From contig CM035307.1 of the NCBI GenBank assembly GCA_002900995.3, positions 4,305,105-4,369,104 on the forward strand: DNA of 64,000 bases, written 5' to 3'. Below are positions 37,657-48,140 of the stretch, in pieces (the stretch's first letter is position 1; each line of letters opens with the position of its first letter). The DNA is from Ganoderma boninense. Taxonomy: Eukaryota > Basidiomycota > Agaricomycetes > Polyporales > Polyporaceae. The position numbers were made by a program, and so were the translations under genes. The notes under the pieces are model-generated. The model saw only the letters and a list, made by a program, of their open reading frames with translations, had not been told where the DNA came from and made no database searches.

Positions 37657-39290
37657 TCATGCGCACCTCCAGCTCCCCTCCCACATCGTCTCATCCTCCA
37701 CCTTTACAACCCTCGACCCGCCCCCCTCCCGATCGAGAGTCGAGCTCTCGTACACCCCCGCGCCATACACACAGACGACGCGCGCAACGAGATCGCGGCC
37801 CCACTCCCGCAGCACTTCCAGCGCCGCCTTGTTCACGAACCGCCGGTAGCCCGCCACGGCCCACACGTCGCCGCCCGTCGTGTCTCGGGCACGCGAATGC
37901 GAGCAGCAGAGTGATGCGCGGTCGGCCGCTCTCACCGCCGGGGCTGGGGTGCTTGAGGCGGTGGTCGACCGCCTGCACGCGGCTGTACCTGTTGTCTTCC
38001 TACAGTCGCAGTCAGGGGACGCGTAGTGAGCAGAGCAGAATGCGTGCAAGGGTAACGGGGACGACGCACCTGGCCCATGTCAAGCTGCAGGAAGCGCAGG
38101 CGGGGGAAGCGAGCGGCAACGTCGTGCAGGGACATAGCCGCGCGCTCGTGGTGGAGGTGGTGCTGCGCGGGCACGTAGATGCTGCCGAGGCGCAGGCTGA
38201 CGAGCTGCGCGCCGAAGAACTCGGCGACGCGCAGGAGGTGCGCGCTCGAGCACGACAGGACGTGCAGGTGGGTCAGTCTCGAGAGCACAGGACGGAGAGA
38301 CGCCAGGAGACGGAAGGTGCAGGCAAGGGAAGATATCGCGGGGAACCGGAAGCTCGAATAGTCGGTCTGCACAGACGGAGGGATCTCTCCGAGATCGAGA
38401 TGCTTCAGGTGAGGGTGAGACAGGAGAAATCTGAGAAAGGAGTCATCGAGGTAGAGCGGCATGCTGAGGGAGAGACTGCGAAGCGAAGGAAACCGTATGC
38501 TTAAGATCACCTGGAGCACGAAGAGGTAGTCGCGGGGAAGGCGAGAGTCGAAGAGATTGAGCGTGAGGTGCTGTAGGTTTTCGAGGACGCGCAACAGAGA
38601 CGGGATGTCGGCAAGGCTGATGTGAGGGTCGTTGTCTTCGACGGATGGGATATAGATGCGTGTGACGAGCGTGGCCCGATGTGGTGAAGCGATCAGTGAG
38701 CGGTGGAAGGAACCGAGGGAGAAACTCGACCCGAGGAAGACGTTGCGATACAGCAGACGTTCAGCCTCAGAGCCGAGCGTTTGACTGACGAGCATGAAAA
38801 CCTGAAGGGTGTGTTCTTCTACGTATCCGAAGACCTCGGCCCAGAGCTCGAGAGGTAGTTGGGCAGGCGCACGGTAGGAAGGTAGTTGAGCAGGCTCCAA
38901 AGATGGCGATAGGCGGTCTAGAGACGGGAGAGGAGAAGCCGAAGGAGCAGATTCCGGGGACGAGGAACGGGAAGATAATGCGGGAGAAGATGGCGGATCG
39001 CCTGAGTCCGGAGATGAAGGTGGCAAAGGCGGCGGAGAAAACAGCAAGAACTCAGGAAACGATGGAGATCCTGTGAACGCATGAAAGTCCCACATCGGAG
39101 TTGGTACAGTGCCTGCAAGGCATACGGAGAAGTGGTACTCACGAAGGCTGTTGCCAACCTCTCGGATACCCAGACCCTCCTTCTCCTTGCCAGTGGCTAG
39201 GCAGCCCAAAACATCGGCATCCTCCTTCTGGGAAGCTCCGAATCTCCTGAATTTTCGCTTCAGGAAGGAAAATGGAGAGCATGTCGGCAT
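37657..39290 (-). CDS. F-box protein with leucine-rich tail
   Basis: Probable substrate-recognition subunit of an SCF ubiquitin ligase. The long exon 39290-38070 has a Pro/Ser-rich N-terminus, then an F-box-like segment starting AQLPLELWAEVFGYVEEHT. Irregular leucine-rich stretches follow (LENLQHLTLNLF, FPSLRSLSLSMPLYL, HPHLKHLDLGEIP). An intron at 38069-38000 (GTGCGT to TAG) leads into a second exon from 37999. There the frame appears to shift once, at the run GGG 37887-37889, to reach RDTTGGDVWAVAGYRRFVNK and the stop at 37657. The start is uncertain: an ATG near 39095 (MWDFHAFTG) is an alternative to 39290. Such F-box genes are strongly expanded in Agaricomycetes. Confidence 0.65.
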
Positions 39291-40631
39291 CGTTCATTCC
39301 AAGAGGCGTTCTGCAAGGGTAGCGAAGTCATGAGGAGCGTCAAGGGTGGTATCCAAGCAACCAGGCGGGGTGGGCGAATTGGACCCGGTCGTATCGGAAC
39401 ACAGCGCCTTGAAGACACGAGGCAGCACTTCAAGCTTCAAGCTTCAAGAGACACAATTGCAATCGGTGGGGTGAAAGACGGGTTGGATTCTGCAAAGAAG
39501 GCAGTGGTTCAAACGTTCATAGTTAATGTTGATATCGGACCAGCGAAGTGGAGGTTGTGGAATACCGTAGTCCAGCCGCCACCACTGCAACGTCATCGGA
39601 TGTGCGCTTGAATATGTTCGCAGGGACAGCCACCGTAGGTGTCGCGGAAGCAAAGTCTAGATCTCACCGTTCAACGTGTTCAACGTTCAACGTTCAACGA
39701 GGCTTGTCAGCGCTGTCGGCGACTCGTCACTCCAGTGGGGAAGATGAGTGTGGAGGCAGCAAGGTACGTACTTCGTGCTCGTCTGTTTCAATCCGTGCAG
39801 ATACCATCTACTCAGCGCTGCAAAGCCGTCCGAGTCAGCGACGCCATCCAGCCAGTGTCGGCCGCAGGCGCAGCGGTAGCCTGAGGCCGTGGTGAGAGAG
39901 GGAAGAAGGGGGTTCCGGAGGTCTCCTGGCCACTAGAGAGCGCATATATAGGCGAGGGAGGCGAATAGAAGACATCCAAATCTGGCGCGAGGAAGGCTAT
40001 AACGAGGCAATGAATGCTCTGGGATGCTCTACGAACGTGACGTCACAAACTGGCGCACCGCGACGCTGGGTGGTATATATCATGAGCTTCAAATGCCACG
40101 TACGTGTCACCACAGTCCTCACAGAGCTCGAGAGTTTGGCAACTGTATAGCGAGACCCACCTCATGCCCACACTAAGCCGCCACCAGCGACGACTGTGCA
40201 CACCTGGATGAGGAGGACAACATCAGTACGTAGCTTGTGGCTCTTCAGTTTCATCGTTTCCCAGTGTTTCAACTTTTCGGGTCTTGTACTTCGCGGGGTG
40301 GCGCGCGTGTGCGTACCCCGTGCAACCTGTCTCTCACTCTCTCTCTCATCCTGAATTCGAGGTGCACTTTCGACGGCATTACCAAGATGTTTTATGACTA
40401 CGTCATAATCCTGTCCCGTTTTTGCGCCGTCCCGTAGGTCTATTGGGACAGCCACTGTCAGCCTCTGGGCATCGGTATTCTGCTCAACTTACTACGTCGT
40501 TCTTTGCTCCAGAACGAAGACGACTCGTGGGCCTGGCATCCTGCCACTGCTTTCGACCTACCTTTGCTGTCTGACCTAGTTGCTCTGCTCTTGATTCTAC
40601 CTTTTCGGCTTCCGTCCATCAAGTTCCTAGG
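39291..40631. other. Gene-free interval
   Basis: About 1.3 kb. Contains short direct repeats of cttcaag near 39429-39450 and of gttcaac near 39668-39698. No recognised coding sequence. Confidence 0.5.
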
Positions 40632-41852
40632 ATGCCTTCGACTGCTCTCCCCGAGGACGTGATCCGAAGCCTAAGCCGCTTCCTCTTCGCCTGCATCCCG
40701 CCCGGCCAGGCAGTCGTCCAGCTCTTCGACCCCAACCACGGCGACCTATACCTCGTCAAAGGCTCCGATGACGGCGAGCAGCCTTCGCCCACAAGCACCT
40801 CCGACAACATGTTCGCGGACCTCGGGCTCAGATCGCCGCCACAAGCCCTCCTCACCGAGCTCGCAGAGAGCCTCCGCCTCGCCATCCAGAACGACCCCAA
40901 GCACAGCACAGTCGGCACCCTCGAGCTCTTAGACTCGACCGGTACCGCCACGGACATGAGCGAGATGTCCTTCGCCGACCCCGGCTCCTCCCTCGGTCCC
41001 TCCGGCCTCCGCGCCCACGCGCTCTTCTACCCCGTACAAGACACGTTCTCCCCCCTCCCGCCCGTCTCGCCCACCCCACACCGCAGCGGCTCCCCGCTCC
41101 GGTTGCACGGCGACTCGCACCCGTCCGAGGGCGACGCGTCCAGCTCCTCGATCGAGGGCACAGCCGGGAGCACCTTCTCGCAGCCCGAAGAGCCGTACGT
41201 GACCTGCTCCTCGATCCCCCCGGGATCCTTCACCAGCGAAGGCTCGCCCATCCACATCCTCGCCCCCTCCACCGCCGCCGATCGCTCCCTGGAGTCCTCC
41301 TCTCCCTCTCCTCTCCCTCTCCCTCCCCCTCCCCGTCCCCCTGAAGCTCTTCGGCCTCTCCAGCCTCCCGACCGGGCTCTCGCCCTCTCCCGAGTCCGCG
41401 GGCCCGCGCAGCCCCCTCGCGACGGGGATGGGGTTAGGGGTGGGGATGGGGTGGGCGTCGCGGCGTCGTGTGTGACGGCGGACTTCCTCGCGATCGGCGC
41501 GCCGGCGAGCGCGGCGGACTTCCGCGCGGCGTACTCGCCCACGACGTCGACGCCCGTGCGCGACGCGATGCGCCGCGCGCTCGCCGCCATGATCATGCAC
41601 CGCGGCAACAGCCCGCGCCCGCGCCGCGCGACGCGCTCGGTGTCGACGTCGCCGCTGTCCGCCGCGCTCCCCGCGGGCGAGGCGGCGACGCGCATCGCCG
41701 CGGCGGTGAAGACGAGGGAGCGGGCGCGCACGCGCGCGTGGGCGGCGGCGCAGGCGTGTGCGGGGGCTGGGGTGCCGGTGCGGTTCGGGGATGTCGGGGC
41801 TGAGGCGGGCGTGGAGGGTTCTCCTGGGGATGAGGTTAAGGCGGCGTTGTGA
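40632..41852 (+). CDS. Hypothetical protein, 406 residues, largely disordered
   Basis: A single open frame beginning MPSTALPEDVIRSLSRFLFA. The first 130 residues look globular. The middle is rich in Ser and Pro, and the last 140 residues are rich in Ala and Arg. I recognise no domain. Around 41325-41460 the frame as written becomes unnaturally Pro/Arg-rich. In another frame the same DNA reads more naturally (LKLFGLSSLPTGLSPSPESA). That suggests two compensating one-base indels in the CTCCCT and GGGGT runs. The N-terminus is preceded by an in-frame region without obvious introns. Confidence 0.5.
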   Translation: MPSTALPEDVIRSLSRFLFACIPPGQAVVQLFDPNHGDLYLVKGSDDGEQPSPTSTSDNMFADLGLRSPPQALLTELAESLRLAIQNDPKHSTVGTLELLDSTGTATDMSEMSFADPGSSLGPSGLRAHALFYPVQDTFSPLPPVSPTPHRSGSPLRLHGDSHPSEGDASSSSIEGTAGSTFSQPEEPYVTCSSIPPGSFTSEGSPIHILAPSTAADRSLESSSPSPLPLPPPPRPPEALRPLQPPDRALALSRVRGPAQPPRDGDGVRGGDGVGVAASCVTADFLAIGAPASAADFRAAYSPTTSTPVRDAMRRALAAMIMHRGNSPRPRRATRSVSTSPLSAALPAGEAATRIAAAVKTRERARTRAWAAAQACAGAGVPVRFGDVGAEAGVEGSPGDEVKAAL

Positions 41853-42369
41853 GGGAGGGAATGGGGAGGGCGGGGTTGGACTGGCTAGGGAGGATGTATG
41901 CGTTGTGTGTTTGCGGTCACTTGCTGTTTTTCGGGTACTGGACATTCGGGCTAGATTGTGATATATTAGTTGCTTGGATGAGCGCGTCGTCCCCTCTAGT
42001 CTTTCTTTGCGAAGATTGATTCTCGCACTGCCAAGTAAGTATCTATCTAACCAAGTTGTTCGTTCCATTCCACTCAACAGCGACCCGAGCCTACATAAAC
42101 ATGACCAAAGCACATCTCCGTATGCCACCCGAATCCGCCCTTCGACTAGAATAGATCAAAAAAATCGAAGAGCTGCATGGACTCGTGGACAATCGTCGAT
42201 GCTCGAGGTCGTAAAAGAAAAAGAAAGTACGAAGTACTGTATAAACGAAAACTTTGAAATACGGTCGAAGAGGCCGATGACCCACATGCTCCTCCAACCC
42301 AGATATCCGCGAATATGCTATCCATCTTTCCAAGAACGCATCCACGCCGCCACAACTAGCCAGTCATGT
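41853..42369. other. Intergenic region
   Basis: 3' flanks of two convergent genes, AT-richer than the neighbouring coding DNA. Nothing recognised. Confidence 0.5.
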
Positions 42370-42780
42370 TCAAGCCGACTCGGTGGGGGCAGCCGTGGCA
42401 CTGGCAGAGGGCAGGGGCGGGCGCGAGCCAGAGAAGCGGGGGCGGCCGGAGGGGAAGCCCGATGGGAACCCGGAGGGGCGCGGGCGATGGGGGAAGTGCG
42501 AGCCCGACGGGCGGGGGAACTGCGAGCCAGAGGGGCGCGGGAAGCCAAAGTGCGAGCCGGAGGCATGCGGGTGCGAGTGCGAGTGCGCTCCGGACGGGAT
42601 GGCGGTGGGCACGGCGGCGACGCTCGTCGTGGCGGATGCGGATGAGTCAACCGGGGCTGCGAGGGCTGCAAGGAGACTATCGTGTCAGGGAGAGGTTGGA
42701 GGAGCAGGGGCCCGGGGAAGGAGATAGCCACCTCCGCTGACGGCGAGGGCGGCGAGGGCGAGCTTGAAGAGGCGCATCAT
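42370..42780 (-). CDS. Small secreted His/Pro/Ser-rich protein, 114 residues
   Basis: Two exons, 42780-42732 and 42665-42370, with a 66-nt intron (GTGGCT to GCAG), total 115 codons. Residues 1-19 are a signal peptide (MMRLFKLALAALAVSGALA). The mature chain has a His-rich patch (AHSHSHPHASGSHFGF) and then repeats of R-P-S-G-S-x-F, ending in a short Ser/Ala/Thr tail. There is no cysteine and no known domain. The His pattern suggests metal binding, as inference only. The ORF on the plus strand across the same region is a shadow caused by the GC-rich repeats. Confidence 0.72.
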
Positions 42781-42909
42781 CTTTGCGGCGTGGTGGGAAG
42801 TAAGAACAGGCGAATGTCGGTCAACGACGTGCGGTGAATGAAGGTAGAAGAAAATTGGAAGAGATGAGAAGAGGAATGGGGAACGGGAGCCATGCATGGC
42901 TGAAGGGTT

Positions 42910-42915
42910 TTTATA
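42910..42915 (-). promoter_or_regulatory. TATA box of the His-rich secreted protein
   Basis: TATAAA on the minus strand about 130 bp upstream of the ATG. Confidence 0.5.
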
Positions 42916-44325
42916 CATCCTCTGAGTCGTACGGCGCTTTCCCTGAGAGCAGTCGGGTCTGGAAGCGGGTGGTCTGAGGGGATCATTTACGCAGTAGATG
43001 GCGGACGAGCTAAGCATATCCGCATCTCGTGTGGCTAAAATTTACCGAGAGCATTAGACCGTACTCTTACTTACTCATATCCACATATACTTCGCTGCAG
43101 TGACAGTCGTGCAGTCGCCCTCCCAAATCCTCGTCGCTCAATGTCGAAAACATTATCGACCTTGACTGACATACGGTACATTTGCATTGAGTCTGGGGGA
43201 GGACTCGCACCAAAAACCTATAACGCAATGCATTAACCAAAGGGGGCATCATCGTGGCGTTTTGCTGCGGACAGACCCGCTTGCGCGGATCAGCTGATCT
43301 TCATGGAGGAGAATAGCGTGCGCAGTACATACTTGTGCCCCTACCTCAAGCTTGAAACTTGGTTCGATGAGTCCGATCTCGCATCCTTGATCGCCTTCGA
43401 CACTGCGAGGTCACTGCCTCGAACGTGCCGCTCGGTAGCCAGTGGTGTTGCGAAAACTTCTGTGCATGGCAGCGAGATGTAACGGGCGGCCTGCCGCCGC
43501 GAGGTCGAAACGAGACGAAACCAAGCTATATTCGAGGTGCAGAAGGCAAGTACAACGAGAGGGCAGCAATGCCAGCCCGAGACCTGTGTTGGTTCGTCGA
43601 AGAGATGCCGAACGTATCGTAGCGGACTAATCTAACGTGACCGGATCATGGAGTCACGGCGAGGGTAACGGGGGCCGTTACACAGCGTTACACGAGACTC
43701 TGGGTTGAAATTTGAAAACGTAGAGTCGAGACCGCGCACGATACGCAGTGTGTAACAGATCATGCTCATGATCAAGCTTAAGAAACAGTGTATGTCATAT
43801 GAAACATACTAGAGCGGATCTTTATTGTTTCCGTTCGCCCACCCGAGTCGGCATCGTGTCTGGCATGAGGCCTAGGAGAGTACCGCACGTACCATGGTTA
43901 GTGAGTGCCAGATTCATCGTTGCGAGGGTTAGCTTGAAGGACTGTCGTACCATCTTTTAGCGGCCTAACGACAGTCCCTTCGCAGAATGGGGATAAGCGA
44001 GTGGAGTTTTGTTTGCAAACCACAATACTGTACTTAGCCCGCCCGAGGCGCCACGATGCCAAACAAAGACAAATATAGGAAGCGCTCCGACGCCCCGGCG
44101 CTAGAGTCGTGCTTCAAGTCGTTCGCAACTGTTCTCCGTACAAAGGTGATGAGGACAGGCTCTATAAACAGCAAGGACAACGGCGACTCCAAGATATAAT
44201 CAAGAAATATGTCAATTAGGCCTACACAAGGTCGTTCATCTCCGAGTCGCAAGCCCTGACCCACCCAACGCGAAGCCACTGCCTCGTAAAGGATGCGAAT
44301 ACTCGCATCAGTAATTTATTGAAAA
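42916..44325. other. Gene-free interval left of the Plavaka element
   Basis: No recognised gene on either strand. Confidence 0.5.
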
Positions 44326-44334
44326 TCTGACGGG

Positions 44335-44349
44335 GTCTGAAATGTCTGA
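44335..44349 (+). repeat. Left terminal inverted repeat candidate
   Basis: 15-mer GTCTGAAATGTCTGA, exact inverted match to 50901-50915. Confidence 0.6.
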
Positions 44350-44350
44350 T

Positions 44351-44441
44351 TCAGACATTTCAGACGCTGTCAGACGCTTTTCAGACAATTTCAGACGCGT
44401 CAGACAGTCAGACGCCAGACATTCAAAACCCTCTGTCAGAC
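44351..44441 (+). repeat. Subterminal TCAGAC array
   Basis: TCAGAC occurs starting at 44351, 44360, 44370, 44381, 44391, 44400, 44408 and 44436, with a variant CCAGAC at 44415. Most spacings are 8-11 bp, about one helical turn, as expected for an array bound on one face by a transposase. Confidence 0.7.
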
Positions 44442-44809
44442 ATTTTGGAAAATGGCACTTACATCGAAGCGGCCACTCAATGGACCCCTACGAATGCATC
44501 AACACACGATCCCCGATATCTTCGATGGCCCCCCGATGACGAAAGAGGCGCATAGGTGCTGCCACTATTGGGAGCGGCGGGGGACACTCATCAGGAAAAA
44601 ACATTTTCTCGCGAGCTCGGCGGAGGTACTCGCGGGCGCTCGCGAGTTCAGACAGCCTCGAGAGACTCCGAGCCGAGCTCTCGAGTGCACGCGAGACCCC
44701 TCGATACTCCCGCCAAACGCACAAGCTCTCGCAAGAGCTCAAGAGCTCGGGTGCCAAGGGGATACAGTGGAGGAACGTTTTGAAGTATATATGCAGCAGG
44801 ACTGTCAAT

Positions 44810-47800
44810 TCAAGTCATGTATTTGTCGTATAAAAACTTGAACAATACAAAATCGTGGTGGCGTAAGTACGGATTGACCATGAACTTGGGACATCTGTCC
44901 AGGACATTCTGAGACGTCCATGTTGTATCTATATGTCGACCCCACTTGGGAATTAAATGAATACTACGAATAATTTTTGTAATAGGAATAATGGACACAC
45001 GTTTCCGATGGTTGCGCGATGAGTAGGAGATGTGGAACATACCGGTATCTGGGTCAGGCTGGCGGAATGGCGTAAACCATTCAACAAAGGCAACTGGGTC
45101 CTTTGTGAAGTACTCTCCGTACGAGATTGGGAGACGTAGAATCGCCCGGACACGGGCAACACGAAGGCCTATGGAGATCACATTCAGCAACTCCAAGGGA
45201 AGAGAAGTTTTGCGCGACGTGGAGACGCACCATCAAGAGGGTTCAGAGAGCCAGGAGCACGTGGTGACTCTCGCACAAGGACAGTGTCAAAATATGCTGG
45301 AACAGCAGGCCGAAGGGGTCGCGCAGGCTGAGCAGGGGCTGCACGAATGGTATCCTTGATGGGGAGGGGTGAGACTTGACGCATGGGCGGTAGAAAGACT
45401 GACATGCACCTGTACAGCGCGAATCGAGTATTGTTATAGATGAACTGCGCTGAGATGGGCAGCTGACGAGCATGGGATCGCGCGGCGGCTCGAAGGTACT
45501 CGTCCAGGGCGCGGATGAAGTCTGTGCAGCCGTAATCATGCACTAGTTGTCGGACAGTGACGCCAGCCGACGCGGGCTTCTTGGCTACGACATACGGCCG
45601 TGGCTGCTCACCAGTAACGTCTCCTTCCTCCATCAGGACGTCCCCATCCCCATCCACTTCATCTGCTCGTCCTCCCTCAGAAGGCTGCTCGGTTGCCGGC
45701 GGCGAAGCCCAGTCAAGGAAGGCCTGGAAGCGGCGGACGGCCTCTTGACGGTTCAGCCAGACGGTCATCTGTTGGATGTAACCTCGTTTGTTTGAAGCCG
45801 CATATCCCCGCTTCGCGTAGTCGATATGAAGCCGTTCGGACTGTTCGGTATTGTATCCGTCGGTTGTCCCGAGCTTGCGGATTGAGAGGGGATAGTGCAA
45901 GGCGGAATGGAGTTTGGCGATGTTGAAGTGTTCACGTACGCCTTCGCAGATGAACACATTTTTATGCTGGTGAAAAGAGGCCCAGGCAGCATCGAGACGG
46001 GAGAGTGTGTCGTCAGAGTGGGATTCGAAGTGGGCGTAGTAGATGAAGTCCAGAACCGCCCACACAGCTCGCAGAACGTCGGGGTCGGAGGCGCCTACGA
46101 TCGCACCGACGAAGACCTTCTCCATCTGCTTGTACTCCGTGCCTGTCCACTGCGACACCAGCGAAATCCCTCTCTTGAAGTGGCGCAATGACGGATGAGA
46201 GGGCATGGCCTTGAATCGACGGTCGAGCTCCTTCGCGCCGCCTTCTAGACAGGCTGTCGTCCAAGAAACCATATGGTCCTTGAACACGCCCTTATGGAGT
46301 TGGTGTAGAAGGTCGGGCGTGATGCAGGAGAAGATATCGCAGTGGGGTAAGTCTCGCCAGAAGGGGTCGATAAGGCGTAGACCGAGAGCCTTGAACTCCG
46401 ATGGCTGCTCGTCGTGTGCTTGCTCCTGTATTATGTCCCAGACTATCGCCTGATCCTTCATCACAGAATAGACAGGTTCCCCAAGCTTCGTCGAGTGCAC
46501 AGAACACTTGGGACAGAAGTTCTCCTGACATCCAGAGACGAGACACTGCTCGGGATGATCGGCGATATAGGCGGCAAGGATGGGGTGGATACAACGGCGG
46601 GCGCCGTCTGCGCAGGTCATTTCAACTCCGGACTTCGCAGCTTCGATGAGCGGCTCGAGAATCGCCTTCATGCATTCATGGAACAGGCGATAACCCTCGA
46701 GCGAACGACGCTTGCCCTTCGTAAAGCATTCAAGCTTGCTGACAGGTATGTAACCCACAAGGATCGTCGCTCCCTTAGATGGCTGACGACGGATGGTTTT
46801 AGAGATGTTGCCGATAGTGAGGTAGATGGGCCAGGCTTGTTTGTCGCCTGAAAAGCGGGAGAGTTGTGTCTTGTCGGTGGCGAGGATCACAGGGGCGACC
46901 GTAGCCCCAGATGGAAGACGGCTCTGTGAGGTGTTAACATTCGTCTGCAGTTCATCTCTACGGGCGACACAATGGATGCTAACCTGGATGTCCCACCACC
47001 AATCTCCCGTCCACATCTCATCATAGATCCTCCCAGTCGTCCCTTCCATATCTTCGAACAGTTTTTCGGGTGCGTACTTGAGAAAGGCCTTGAAGACGGG
47101 GTTTCCGATGAGCTCACCGATGCACTCGACAGGATCCCGTCGCCAAAGCTCGATATCCTCTGTTCTGACATCGCCATTGTCGTCGAGCTCATCTCCCAAG
47201 ACCTGCCACTCATCGCAGACCCATTCCGGACCCAATGGAAGCTGGTCGAGACGCTTCAGGTAGGTATATTTGTTGTGGAATGACGGTTGTGTCTGATTCC
47301 GTGTCTAGTAGTTCCAGGCGACCTGCGTATGAGAGACCACGTAGCCTAGGGATGTAATGCGGACGTACGATGGGCAGAGTGAGAAATTTCTCAATCTCTT
47401 CTTGGCTCAGGCCACTTGTCGCCAACCAGCTCGCCAGACCCCAGTCTTCTTCATCTCTAAATGGTGCATACAGTCCCTGTCCTCCCGCATTCTGCTTGCC
47501 AAGCAGCTCCTCGAAGAAGGTGCGTGCATGTCCGACAATCGTGGCGACCTGATTGGGATACTGACCTACCCAGGGATTCTTCGGGAACCCACCAGCCTCA
47601 ATATCCTCAACTTCTTCCACAGTTACGCGTCGGGCCCCCGTCGGTGTGGGTGATTCGATGCCCGCACCTTGCTCGGTCGCTGGTGGGGCAACATTTTCAT
47701 GGACTGTGGAGTCCGCATCCAGCCTGCCAGGAGGATCGAAGGAGTCGGGAGAAGGATGGCCTGTGGGACAGGCGGGAGGTGCGTCAGCCATGTCAGGTCG

Positions 47801-47950
47801 TACAGGCGTGTTGATCATCTCCTTTTCGATGGTCTTCTTCACCAGCTCCTGCAATGCATGGTTGCATTGCTCGGTGAGGGCGATATGCCGCCGCAGACCT
47901 TGAAGTGTCGCTGTAGCATGCCCGCACTTTCCACAGATATGATGCTTCAT
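44810..47950 (-). CDS. Plavaka-type transposase, 984 residues
   Basis: Four exons, 47950-47369, 47304-46984, 46923-45231 and 45168-44810, total 985 codons with all phases consistent. The N-terminus has a zinc-finger-like HHICGKCG ... HIALTEQC (residues 3-33). Features that match Plavaka/CACTA-like transposases of Agaricomycetes are PSFHNKYTYLKRLDQLP, WWWDIQ, ILATDKTQLSRFSGDK, WPIYLTIGNISK, CPKC, PDLLHQLHKGVFKDH, SLVSQWTGTEYKQMEK, then GLRVARVRAILRLP and SRNHRKRVSIIPITKIIR near the end. I see no stop or shift, so it may be active. The intron at 46983-46924 is 60 nt and in frame, so an unspliced form would also be open. It starts 190 bp from the divergent DUF6532 gene. Confidence 0.88.
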
Positions 47951-48140
47951 TGAAGATGGACGAGCAAGCAGTAAGAATGAGATTGAAGTTGGTCGACGGA
48001 AGGATTCGGGGCTGAAGCTCGTGTCCGTCACCGCATCCTCCCGTGGCCCTGGCGGCCGCCACCAAACGTGGCAGTCGCGACTGCCACTTCAGGGCATCGC
48101 CCCCATGGGCGCAACGTCACGCCTCCTCGCTCCCCCCATC
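47951..48140. promoter_or_regulatory. Divergent promoter within the transposon
   Basis: 190 bp between the start codons of transposase and DUF6532 gene. Both promoters must lie here. Confidence 0.5.

Noticed and set aside
42318..42740. Overlapping frames on both strands of 110-140 codons
   Set aside because: The His-rich secreted protein with a signal peptide and clean intron explains this stretch. The others are GC-rich shadows.
43170..43260. Possible tRNA on the minus strand
   Set aside because: Only a weak B-box match (GGTGCGAGTCC). No cloverleaf forms.
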